Shown: piece by piece, positions 27,112 to 37,416 of the stretch | Layout of the letters: the number at the start of each line of letters is the position of its first letter | Numbering within the stretch: the first letter of the stretch is position 1 | NCBI RefSeq assembly: GCF_963662255.1 | Contig: NC_085049.1 | Coordinates: 52,995,158 to 53,059,157, forward strand | Direction of reading: 5' to 3' | DNA length: 64,000 bases | DNA from: Cinclus cinclus | Taxonomy: Eukaryota > Chordata > Aves > Passeriformes > Cinclidae | The notes under the pieces: model-generated | The model's input: the letters and a program-made list of their open reading frames with translations, nothing else | Databases searched by the model: none | Told to the model about the DNA's origin: nothing | Program-made: the position numbers and the translations under genes

Positions 27112-27654
27112 TGTCATGGCTTAACTCCAGCTGGAAAGTAAGTACTACACAGATATTTGCTCACTCCCCTACCTCACAATGGCATGGGGAGAAGAATTGG
27201 GAAAAGGCAAAATCTGTGAGTTAAGAACACCTAAAAATTTACATTAAATAGTGTATATATATATATGTGTGTGTGTGTATATAATGAAAATAATGATAAT
27301 AAAAATAAAAATAATACTTGTAATAGTAGTAATAATAATCATGAAAAGGGAGATAACAAAAAGAGAGGGAAAAAAACCCAAGAAAAACAAATGATGCGCA
27401 GTACAATTTGTCACTGCCTGCTGACTGATACCCAGCCAGTCCTTGAGCAGTGCTCAGCCCCTCCTGCCAACATCCTGCAGTTCATATGTTGACTATGATG
27501 TTCTCTGGCTAGCTCAGGCCAGATGTCCTGACCATGCTCTCTCCTTGCATCTTATGCAGCTGCTCACTGTCAGGGCATGGGAAACTGAAATTCAAGTCCT
27601 TGACTTTGAGTGAGCATTACTGGGCAACAACTAAAACATCAGTGTGTCATCAAC
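27112..27654 (-). mobile_element. Decayed LTR, avian ERVL-like, minus orientation
   Basis: Collinear with the better copy at 45245-45788: shared landmarks are a CCAGCTGG block near 27130, ATGGGGAGA near 27185, an AT-rich middle, GTGCTCAGC.CCTCCTG near 27448-27470, CAGGGCATG near 27572 and the GGGCAACAACTAAA...CATCA end near 27631-27650. Similarity stops after 27654, so about 70 bp of the 5' end of the LTR (in its own orientation) is missing. TA/TG and AAT-type simple repeats have expanded inside it (27252-27340). No retroviral coding sequence adjoins it. ERVL assignment is from memory of the family and should be checked. Confidence 0.8.
27252..27340. repeat. TA/TG and AAT-type simple repeat inside the LTR
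   Basis: A (TA)n(TG)n run at 27252-27283 is followed by AAT/AAAAT-type units. The matching part of the LTR at 45.4 kb is also AT-rich but shorter, so the array grew after insertion. Confidence 0.9.
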
Positions 27655-30174
27655 CTGTGGTTTGTCAAGTTTTTCAATGAGGTGGCCTTATGAAAGGAAT
27701 AACTAATTTTGTTTCATATGACTACATGCTATACAGGTTATCTATTACGAAAAACGTAATGCCTGATGCTCGCACAAAGTTGTCCTCAAAGCATTCTAAA
27801 AAAGAGGTCCGTGTGATTGTCCTTTTCTATAAATGTGGAATGTAATATCTTTAATGTTGCAGGTATTGAATGATATGCCAGTATTTCAACATCTGTGCTG
27901 ATCTAGCATGGCTAATGAATAGTCACCTGCCTTTTGAGGTCTTATTACACAAATAAAGTTTAAGTACATCTAAAAGGAAAGAACCCTTTAACCAACACTG
28001 AGTATTTGGAAGAATTTTCTTGTACCATTGAAGATTAAATGGCATTCATTGGTGTGCTTTCATGAGGAATAGTCTAAAAGCTGCCTGTGAAGTCTACAAA
28101 CTGACTTGTCCACTTTTCATTCCAAGGTGAGACCAGTGGTGCACCAATGCTTTAGTGCCCAGTGCATACATGAGATTTATAGTCAAGGATGGATGTCAGA
28201 TGGATGCTGGATTTAGAAACATGTATTTTGCAGTTTTATTGGAAATAAATGTATCTTAATTTTACTGAAATTTAAGCAAATCAGACTTGGATTTTGGGTC
28301 ACTAAGAGCCTACTGACGAAATCTAGGGAAATGGAGTGAAATCTTTGGAATCTTATTTTCATGAGTTCATGTAATAACACTATTGAAGTCAGTTAATGAA
28401 ACTATATTTCTGATAAAGCACACATTGAAAGCCAAAATTATTAATATATCTTTTGCCTCAATGTCTGCAAACTACAACTGCAATCCCTGACAGTCAGGCT
28501 GGGAGCCAAAATTTGTAGATAATGGATCTATCTGTAATTAAGTCAAAAGATAAGCTAAGCATTAAAGAGGATGGTAGGTTTGGAAGGTTAAAACTTCCTT
28601 AAACTTTATCCTAAACTTTTATTTAGTGTCAGACTAAGCTTCTTTCTAAACCATATTTTTCTTCCTTCCTTAGCTGAGAGATCTTTGCTGGCTTTGTCAA
28701 TTTGCAATGTTGTGCAGCTTGTTCTAAAAGATGGGCCCTGCAATAAAAGGAATGAAAAAATCAAAGTCAGTTTTAGCAACAAGGTATTTCCTAGTCCTCA
28801 CGCTGACTGAATGACAACTTGTGACACTGAAAGCTAGCAGTAAAGCAGATTTTAGACATTTACTAACCACTTTACCGAAAATTTATCCTGTATCCTGTAC
28901 TGGACATCTCGCACAGGCACCAAGCACTTGGAGTAGCAAATAATCAAGGTCTAACCATGTGGTGCTAGAATTTTTCTGTAGCAAAAGAGGAAGTAGAAAA
29001 CTACTTTTGGGATTCTTACATGGAGTACAAGTAACCCTAACATTCTTCCAGACAAGATCGATGTGGAGGGTAAGGAAGATCATGGATTGACACTTCATTG
29101 GGGTAGATATCTTCACACAGGAAAGGCCTTCTAGATACAGAGACATCATTGTTGATAATGTCATGGAATTGTCTGAACCATAATCACACTGCTCCTGCCT
29201 GGGATAGCCTGGGATTTCCTGGGAGGTAAGTCCTTTTCCTTTGCTATTAGTAAAGTGATAGCTGAGAACTCTTCTTTTAATGTTTCAGCTCACTGAAAGC
29301 TATTTTCCCCTCAACAAACACCTTAAAAAAAGGTGATGAGAAGATGGACAAAATGATTCTTCAAAATGTATCACTCACGACTGTGTAGTCAAGGGTCCTC
29401 TAATGAAGCAAAGTGTTGTGGGCTGATATAAATTGTCAACTTCTCCTTTACTGCTACTTGTCAGTTTTTCTTGGCTGTATATTATCAGTCGGCTAAAGAA
29501 CATCGATACATAGAGATAGAAGGTTTCCATGGTTTATCCCAATCAGATAAAATAATGGAAGTCTTAAATACATTTCCCCCTTTAATTTCAAACTCTGAGG
29601 GTACACAGTTATGTTCAACTAATGTGGCCTGTAAAAATTGCAAATAATGCAATGGCTGAAGCAAGAAAACACAACCACACTACATTCTAGATTCTGTTGA
29701 GTGAGTACTGACTGACCATTTACAGGTCTCTGGCAACAAGTTCTATGTGGTTCAGGAGTCTCAACTGCAGAAGTGTCTTAAAATATTTAAAAATGTCCCT
29801 TAGGAAGTACAAACATACAAGAATAATTTATTTTATATGTGCGAAGCAAGAAATTATATATTTTGATATGTATAAAGTGTTTATCATTACAAAAAAAGTG
29901 ACAAGGGTTAAAGGGAAAGAAGCTAAAAAGAAACTCTCCCTTTCTTTTTGTGAGTAAATCAATAAGGGAGTATTTTGCAAAACCATCCAGTGTACTGACC
30001 GAGCTTTCCAATACTACTTTAGGCTACTGACCACAAAACAAAATTACTATTTTGTTACAGGCCGTGAAATGTCATGTTTGTATAGAACTTTCTTAATGAT
30101 GCAAGTCCGGTAAAAGAATTTCACTTTTTCCAGCATGAGTATCCTAATGACACGAATGCCTTTTCTCAAGCAGC
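27655..30174. other. Gene-less AT-rich stretch
   Basis: No recognised repeat or exon. A small minisatellite-like motif (10 bp x 3) ends in a donor-like GGTAAGTCC at 29224-29232. A minus-strand frame of 93 codons at 28883-29164 has no domain I recognise. Confidence 0.5.
29197..29226 (+). repeat. Three 10-bp tandem units around CCTGGGA
   Basis: Units GCCTGGGATA, GCCTGGGATT and TCCTGGGAGG follow one another with few differences. A short array of uncertain significance. Confidence 0.8.
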
Positions 30175-30515
30175 AGTCTCGGCTAAGGCTGTGCCGCGGC
30201 TGGCCGAGCTGGCCCAGGTGAGGTAGGACAAGCTGTGAATGGCAGGTGTCAGGAGCGGAGGCAGCCCTGGCACCGGCGCTGCCGGGGAAGGAGCGGGCTG
30301 GCTGCCGGAGCCGTGTGTGAACCACGGAGCCTTGTGCTTCAGCTGCGGGGCTGCTCTGATCCCTTCGGTGCTCACATATGAAATGTGCCTCCGAGCAGCC
30401 GAGATAAAACTGGAGCAGTGTGAGACCAAGAAGCACATGTGCATCCGTAGCACCCAGCACCCTCAGATAACCTGAAGGGACTCCGACGCGAGAGGAACTC
30501 ACGGCTGCTGCGATA
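30175..30515. promoter_or_regulatory. CpG-island-like block, candidate promoter or first exon
   Basis: About 20 CpG dinucleotides fall in roughly 340 bp, with GC-rich runs such as CACCGGCGCTGCCGGGG, while the kilobases on both sides have almost none. In vertebrates such clusters usually mark unmethylated promoters or first exons. On the plus strand a strong donor-like CAG/GTGAGG lies at about 30214-30222. Overlapping open frames on both strands (78 codons plus; 95 and 151 codons minus) reflect the GC-rich, stop-poor composition, and none has a domain I recognise. It is shorter than a classical CpG island. It could be a promoter of an unannotated transcript, a distal enhancer, or a GC-rich relic. 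Confidence 0.45.
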
Positions 30516-31297
30516 AAAGAGCCAAATGGTTATGGGCTGGAGTGATAGCTGGCAGTACAGAGGTACAAGGTGGGCTCTGACACGCACTGTGACTGCCACA
30601 ACTTTCACGTTAACCTCTCTAATCCATAGCCGCAGGAACCTATCGGCTCCTAGGAACGAATAAAGAGGAATCAGTCTGTCAGTGACAATCCCATTCCAGT
30701 CTCTTCAGAATCATTCAGACACTCAGAGTCAATGTTCAAGAGTTTTTCACATGTTAACTACTGATTTACAAAGAGATAGGAAGCGGCTGTGACTGTCAAA
30801 TAAATAACAATAACACAATAGTAGCAATAGAGTCTAAAACGTCCCGGCTTTAGATAATCTCTGGGACATGCAAACGACTGAGTGGCATACACACCCACAC
30901 AAACTCCTGAGGGTCAGTAGGAAAACACATGCTGCATGCTCACCGGGCCTCTTTCATTGCAGTGCAGTCTCAGGGATCTTCTGCCTTCTTACTCCTTGAA
31001 TGTTTGAGGTTTTAAACTTTAATATCTCCACACGTTGCTTTTTATTTGGTTAACGGTACCAAGAGCAATGGATTAAGTGTCTTTTTTAATAAGGTGCCAT
31101 GATTGTTTATGAAATGTAATATCTGTATGGGACTTTTCCGTATATTTGGTTTTGCTTCTATGAAGGAACAAGACCACTTTTACATGTTGTCCATTAGTGT
31201 AAGTGAAAACAATAAGCTAATAGTCTTAGCTATAAATTCAATAAGCTTTTTTCTTCCTTTGTTTTTATGATAATGAAGAATTAAGACACCTTCATAC

Positions 31298-31543
31298 CTG
31301 TGCAAAACGCAAGAAGGTAATCCTTGTCTGATAGTGCTTGTCTCCTTCCACAGACTTTGCTTCCCAGCCCACGTTGGGCAGCTGCTGCAGGTTGGTACAG
31401 GGGTGCTTGCACAGCTCCCCCTGTACTGTACCAATAGATGGCTGCCTGCTCCTTGAACCTCGCCATCCAAAGGGTCTGAAAGCATTGCATTTATCCTGGC
31501 AATAGCAAATTTGCTGTGTAACTGGCCTGTTATTACACCTCAT
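31298..31543 (-). other. Weak candidate internal exon (unrecognised)
   Basis: On the minus strand a pyrimidine-rich acceptor (CTTTTTCCAACAG) immediately precedes 31543, and a donor-like CAG/GTATGA follows 31298. The enclosed 246 bp is open for 82 codons (a multiple of three) in one frame, with composition more GC-rich than its surroundings and several Cys residues. I recognise no domain. A second frame is open for a large part of the same segment, so openness alone is weak evidence. It lies about 0.8 kb upstream, in the minus direction, of the CpG-rich block. Chance is the leading alternative. Confidence 0.15.
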
Positions 31544-32009
31544 CTGTTGGAAAAAGCGCACAGGCACAGACATGCTGCAGCTCTTCTTTGTGCTAAATGT
31601 AGGGTGAGAGGGTGACTGCAGGGACAGAAATTGCTATTGTTTTTAAAGCGTTCACAAAAATTATGAAAATTTATTATAATTACCATAAAATTATGATAAA
31701 AGAGACATATGTTCGGATAAAATTTGAAATATCTTTAATTCATACCCACATGACAATGAAGATATTGTAACCCCTCACCTACATATTTTATACAAAGTGA
31801 GCCAACAGAACAATAAGGATAAAAATTGCTGTACATCTCCTTGTTTAATCACTTTTCCCTGCAGCTCTGAACAACAAATCAGACTTTTTAACATTCCAAA
31901 CAATTCTTTCCTGACAAGTGCTATCTGAAGGGGTTCCTGCAGAGAAGCCTTCTTTTCCCATGGAAAGGTTCTGGAGTGTTCCTGGCTACTTGGATACAAA
32001 GCCGAGGCT

Positions 32010-32054
32010 CCTTAGCGACTGTAAATCAGTCCCACCTTGTTAATGTCGCTAAGG
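32010..32054. repeat. Perfect 10-bp inverted repeat with 25-nt loop
   Basis: CCTTAGCGAC at 32010-32019 pairs exactly with GTCGCTAAGG at 32045-32054, and 25 bases lie between. Each arm includes a CpG, which is rare in this sequence. It could fold as a hairpin or bind a dimeric protein; neither is shown. Confidence 0.85.
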
Positions 32055-32479
32055 CTATGGTAATTTAGACTTGCTAAAGTACTCGAACCTGCCAACAGGC
32101 ACCTGGATAAATAGGTATGTTTAACCTGCTGGAGTTGCTCAGAAACAATTAAAGTAGCAGCCACCCCATTCGATGTGGACAGGTTACACAGTTCGAGTCC
32201 GTCTCTCCCTTCACCATCATCGACATTAGAGTCCCCCTGCCAGTAAAGCCTCTGATGGAAATGTGAAGGCAGAGTACTCTAGATACCAGCAATCTGCAGT
32301 AAGAGCAACTGAAGAAGGAAGCTGAAGGCTTGCTGAGACCTGGTCCTGCTGTGACCTGTGCTGAATGATGTTATGATCCAAACTTCCCCCACTATTATCC
32401 TCACAGTCCTTACTTTTGCCTTCTTGACCTGCCATATTTCCTTGGTCTCTTCAGTTCTTGAAAAAATTTTCATTTTGTT

Positions 32480-32633
32480 ACCACAAAAAACCAAAACAAG
32501 ACAAAAACAAAACCAACAAACCCAAAACCAGAAAGCAAACAAACAAAAAACCCAAACAAAAACCCCACAAGCCCCACAAAAAAACCAACCAAAAAACCAA
32601 ACCAAACCAAAAAAACAAACAAACAAAAAAAAA
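32480..32633. repeat. T-free CA-rich low-complexity tract (154 bp)
   Basis: No T occurs on the plus strand across 154 bases and only a handful of G. The sequence is A runs broken by C, CC, CCC and CCCC. The complementary strand is therefore GT-rich with clustered G tracts near 32560-32580. Open frames through it (Phe/Gly/Val-rich or Lys/Gln/Pro-rich) are compositional artefacts. Confidence 0.95.
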
Positions 32634-33850
32634 TTAAAACCAAAACCACCTGACCTGATCTGATGTTGCTATTGCTGCTAGCTCTGCTTACATACCTCAT
32701 ATTTTCCTCTCCTTTGTATTGTCTACTTGAACTGTGTACTCTGAGCACTGTTTTCAGCTAAGTGCTGTACATATAATGGAGACTAAATCTTGGTTTGTCC
32801 TCAGGCATTACCATAATAAGAAAGGCATTTCAATTAAGAGAAGTATTGTAAAAATGTGCCTGTTCTTAACGACAGATTGTCTTTCCTAGGTCCTACCAAC
32901 ACAAACAAAGCAAAGAGAGACCAGAATACTCATTATGAACAATGCTTCAGTGCAATCCTGCTATTTCATTTCTTTCTGCAGTCTACCACCCACTTCTTTT
33001 CCATATAAAATATACCTTTTTAACAGCAATTAAATATTATCATGAAACTAAGCAAAAAAGTATTATTCTAATGTGGGAAGTTGTGCCTTTGCAGAACTGA
33101 TGACAGAAATTATGTGTACCAAGAAATTTGATTAATGTTTAAAATAATATATCACATGAAGGAATAGTTAAAAACAGAGTGCTGCAAATTTGAAATACAG
33201 CTTTGTGGTGACAAGGTATGTAATTTTTCTGTGGTTTTGCTTTGTTTTATTTGTTTGTTTCTTTTCATTCTCGTTAGCATATACTTTTCTGTCTTTACAC
33301 AGGACACTATTTTCATACTGCAAAAACAGCATTTTGTTAGGGTTTTATGTGAGTTTTGAAATGTTGGACATGATTTTGGTTGCTTGGTATTCATGCCAGT
33401 GGTTGCTACTGCTCTCCTCACTGCAATTTTTTGGTGGAAAGTTTTAACCTGGGCAATACCATTAAAGAAACACATAAATTTGAAATGCTAGGGTACTCAT
33501 TCACATGGAAAGGGAATCTAAGTGTGGACAACTTTTGCAACTGAAATCAATGCTATCTTTCTTTATTAGATGGGGATATGTGACATTTCACCTAACTCTA
33601 AACACCCCCACTGCAGATATCTCATTTGACCAAATTATGCTACTCTTTTTCTAGTCAATGGAAAGAACTGCTCCATTTTAGCCATTTCCTTTCATATGAG
33701 AGAGATTATACCCTGTGAGTGCCTGTTTCTACCTCTTAGCTCAAAAGGCTGTTTAGCCTACCAGCTCAGATGGGGATGTTTGCACTATAGATATGTACAT
33801 TTTGTCAATTAATTCCTATTTTTTAATGTCAGGTCTGTAAGGATTGAAGA

Positions 33851-33878
33851 AAATGCACCTTCTGAAATGCACCTTCTC
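33851..33878 (+). repeat. 14-bp tandem duplication (AAATGCACCTTCT)
   Basis: Copies at 33851-33864 and 33865-33878 differ only in their last base. A TATA-like element begins 11 bases after the second copy. Confidence 0.9.
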
Positions 33879-33888
33879 GCTCAATGCG

Positions 33889-33937
33889 TATAAATTGCCT
33901 CTTCTGTGCGTGCCGGGCTTGGATCAAAGCTGAGTCA
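33889..33937 (+). promoter_or_regulatory. TATA-like and AP-1-like motif group
   Basis: TATAAATT at 33889-33896 is followed by CpG-containing sequence and a consensus AP-1/MARE-type site TGAGTCA at 33931-33937. Motifs this short occur by chance in this much sequence, so the call is tentative. Confidence 0.2.
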
Positions 33938-36045
33938 TGGCTTCTGAGTTTGAGGCAAAACTGAAAATTTCTGTGTAATAGGAAGGTCAATCAGAGCAGG
34001 GTCTGCAGCACAAGAAGGATCAGGGCAAGGTTGGAACATTTAGGGGGCTTGGCTTAAAAGGTCTCACCATTTCACTCCTCACACCTCTCACCTCATGCAG
34101 GCAGCCTGGTCTCCAGCCCTCTGGCACAGGGAGCTCAAGCTCTGAGCCCATGGTCTCCCTGACAAATCTGCTGATTGCTGCTTCTGGTGTCTCTGACTTG
34201 AGCTAGCTTCCACCTGAGAAGAAAAGAGGAATGCTTGCTTCCAGATCAGGTGCTTTCAGGGATAAGTCCTCTTTCCTCGTTCATCTGTCCAGCTGCTGTT
34301 TTTATTTGCCACTTACTTGAATGACTGTGATAAGTAGCAATTAGTAGAAGATAGTTCAAGCAGCCATCTGCCTCCCTTAGGAATGAAGGGAACAAAATAT
34401 TGTGAAGGAATTTGCTTCCCTTAGATACTTAATTCTATTTAAAGGCCTTCCTGTCATTTCAATAACTAATCTCAGAAGGAGGGATGTGACTTGAGGGTTA
34501 TGGGAACAGTTAATTCCTGACTGCCACTTGCTCCTTATGAAGAGTAAATCCTTCATGGTTCTCTCTTCCTCAATCTCTCTTTCACTCTCCCATAGATGCC
34601 TGAATCTAATATAATAGTGAATATTAAAGATTATATAATTTTTAGAGGTCGTGTTAAGCCTCACAAAACAAATACAGGAGAGAAAGTATTACTATTTTGT
34701 ATATCTGTGAAAAAAAAAAACCCAAAAACAAACCAAAACTATGGGAATGTTTGTGGGAATTAAATTATGGGTCAAAATCACAGAAGAGTCTCAGAGGGGA
34801 CAGAAAAGCCCAAATTACTTGTTTCAATAGTTAAAGAATTATGTATACCTTTTTTAGTCTGCAAATCCTTACCTTTTTAAATTATTTTATTTTTAAGAAT
34901 TTTTTTATTCAAAGAGAAGAGATTACACAAACAAGAACATAAACATATTTGCTTTCTGAACAGACTGAACCACAAAACCATGAACCATTTCTTTTTCATG
35001 AAACCTAAAAGGCCATTATTCATAAAATTTTACTTAGAAAAACTGGAGGCAGATGAGAGAAACACTTTTCCCCCAGGCTCCTTGGAGACCAGTGAAGCTG
35101 CTAGTAGCTTTTAGAACTGAAAAAGGGCTCTGCCTACGCACACAGTGTAGCTGTATTTATCTGAAAGTATTCCTATTATTTGCCTTGGATACAATTAATT
35201 ATTTTGCACCTAAGGTGTTCTGTGGCATACCATTACATCACATTAGCCTTGTGCTTGACATCAGACTGATGCAATGTGATACATTAGGAGTCCTATCAGA
35301 GCTGTTTTAATTAGACAAGGAATTTTATTCACTTAGTGAATATTCACTTTGAGTTACCTGTACAAGACCATAAAATACAAGCACCTCAATGCTCCCAACG
35401 AAATGTCAGATGGGGTATCCTACACTCTGCTGATTAATTATATAACACTTAGATGATTTAGCTAATCTGTTGAATTCATATCACACAGTTAATGAAAGAC
35501 TTCAAAGCTGCAGGCAGACTTCAGAAATGAATCATCGGGTACAGCACAGTCTTCATTACTCATTGCAGAAATGCAGGATTCATAGTTAGGAAGTTTGAAC
35601 TGGGAGAGGTGCAAACGGCAGGGTTACCCTGACAAACTCTGCTTGTTCTTTCTTTTCTGCCTCTGAGGAGTCACACACAGCAGGGTGCATAGATACTCTG
35701 GCTGTTTTTCAGAAGAGCAGAGACTGATTCCCTCAGGCACTGATGGGGAAGGGGATTCATCAGTATTGTTCCATTCTCTAGAGTGCTGCTGCACCCATGA
35801 ACCAGGCTCTCCACTTGCATTGCTGCCCTGGGTGAAATTTTAAGGCAGGAAAGGAAAAGAGTAATGTTGCCCAAGCAGAAAAACTTTGAGAAGACCTAGA
35901 ACCTGTGCACACTTGTGGGGTTTGTCTTTTCTTTTTTTCTTCTCACATGGATGTAACAATGATTAGCAAACACAGACTGAAAAGTCAAGACATTAGCATC
36001 ATCGTCACCTATTGTCATGGCTTGAGTAGCTCATTCCATTTTCAG

Positions 36046-36227
36046 TTTTTTTTTTTTTAAATCCAGCCTATTAGCAGCAATTAAAGGTATCGGTTTATCA
36101 GCTGACTTCTAAAATGACCGTGTTTTTTTTTTTTTTTTTTTTTTTTTTTCCATAACTCTGAGTTCTGGAGTTTATTTGGTTTCTCTGGGGTGGTGGAGGA
36201 GAAAAGCTTGCGTTTTTTTTTTTTTTT
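36046..36227 (-). repeat. Three T runs; the middle one resembles a retroposed poly(A) tail on the minus strand
   Basis: T runs of 13 (36046-36058), 27 (36123-36149) and 15 (36213-36227) lie within 182 bp. On the minus strand the 27-base run is a poly(A) preceded, after 21 nucleotides, by a canonical AATAAA (plus-strand positions 36171-36176). That spacing is what a polyadenylated mRNA end would show if copied back into the genome. The upstream minus-strand sequence matches no gene I know, and I could not find a target-site duplication. Confidence 0.6.
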
Positions 36228-37397
36228 AAAGGGAAAAGTCATTGTTTTGTGATCTGGCCCATTATGGAAGACACAGGCTTGTAGCAAAGATACTTTGTGA
36301 GGGCTTGGGTGACCTGCAAATTAGAAATGGTAAGGAAGAAAGGCATACGGATTGAGAGGGCAAAAAGGAAATATATTTTATTATTATTAGCTGATCAGGC
36401 AACTCCTCACTCACAGATTGTCTGTGGAAAGAAATTATGTGAATGGTGTGACGTACCATCACAAAGAAATAAAAAATAATAGAAACCCTCCTCTAGGATC
36501 CATTCAGGAGGCTCCAGAGCCACATTCATCCCCACATCTCCCACATCACTGCTCTGCACCATTTTCAGTGCTCAGTAGCACTGGGGGTCATCCTGCCCCG
36601 TTCTCCCTTTGTGGGAGGACCTGTAAATTCTCTCCCTATCTGACTCACCCGAAGGAAGCTGGAATAGCTAACAATCACCTACTCCTGAGTTTTAAAAATG
36701 CCTCTGGCTGAAGGAGATTAAGCAGTATGTGAGCTATCCCTCTGTCCTCTAACCCTCCAACGGGGGAGTGGAAACAAACATCTGAGGTGGGAGTGTCCTA
36801 TCCACTCCAGACGCTTTCTGAATTAATTTGCGTTGGGGTATGGGGGATATATAGCAAAATGCAGCATACATCTCCTCCCCCTGTTAAAAAAATCCTGTAC
36901 GTGGTCAGATCCTGAGATTTTATCTCATCTGAAAGATAACACCTCCAGAAGAGCATCTTAGGAGAGCAATCTCGTACTGAGTCAGAGGGAAGAGAATGAG
37001 TCACTGCAGAGCTTAGATTTTTCTTGGAAGTTTCTCACTAAAGCATTGCCCCAGTCTGACACTGTTCAGTAGATGACATCAGAGAGACTGGAGTTTATGT
37101 TACATTCAGAACTGATACAGGCTAGGATCCCAGGAAAGTGTTTTTAAAAGCGTGGTTAATTTTTTTGTGGGCCTGGTAAAAACTACTTAATTAGGGGTGC
37201 ATTCATCATGCACTTACTGTAAAACCAGAGTAAACAACAGCAAAAAAGTCAGAAGGGGAGACTAACCAGCAATCTTAGGCTGCTAAGTAGGATAGATACA
37301 GCATGTGTCACATTGCACACTGTTCCTGCCTTTAGCAATGGCACACAAAGTGAACTCATTATAATTGAATTGCATTTGGCTAGGAAAAGTGCCGGTC

Positions 37398-37416
37398 TTT
37401 TTTTTTTTTTTTTTTT
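37398..37416. repeat. T19 homopolymer
   Basis: Nineteen T residues. No AATAAA lies at a suitable distance on the minus strand, so this one does not look like a retroposed tail. Confidence 0.9.

Noticed and set aside
30047..30502. 151-codon minus-strand open frame across the CpG-rich block
   Set aside because: GC-rich sequence is poor in stop codons, and frames are open on both strands over the same bases. The CpG cluster explains the frame better than a protein does.
32191..32200. GTTCGAGTCC, resembling a tRNA B box
   Set aside because: No A box at the required distance upstream and no acceptor or anticodon stem can be built around it. It is an isolated motif.
32279..32748. Phe/Val/Gly-rich and Lys/Gln/Pro-rich open frames that look like membrane or low-complexity proteins
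   Set aside because: They are translations of the T-free CA-rich tract and its complement; all frames through it are open because of composition.
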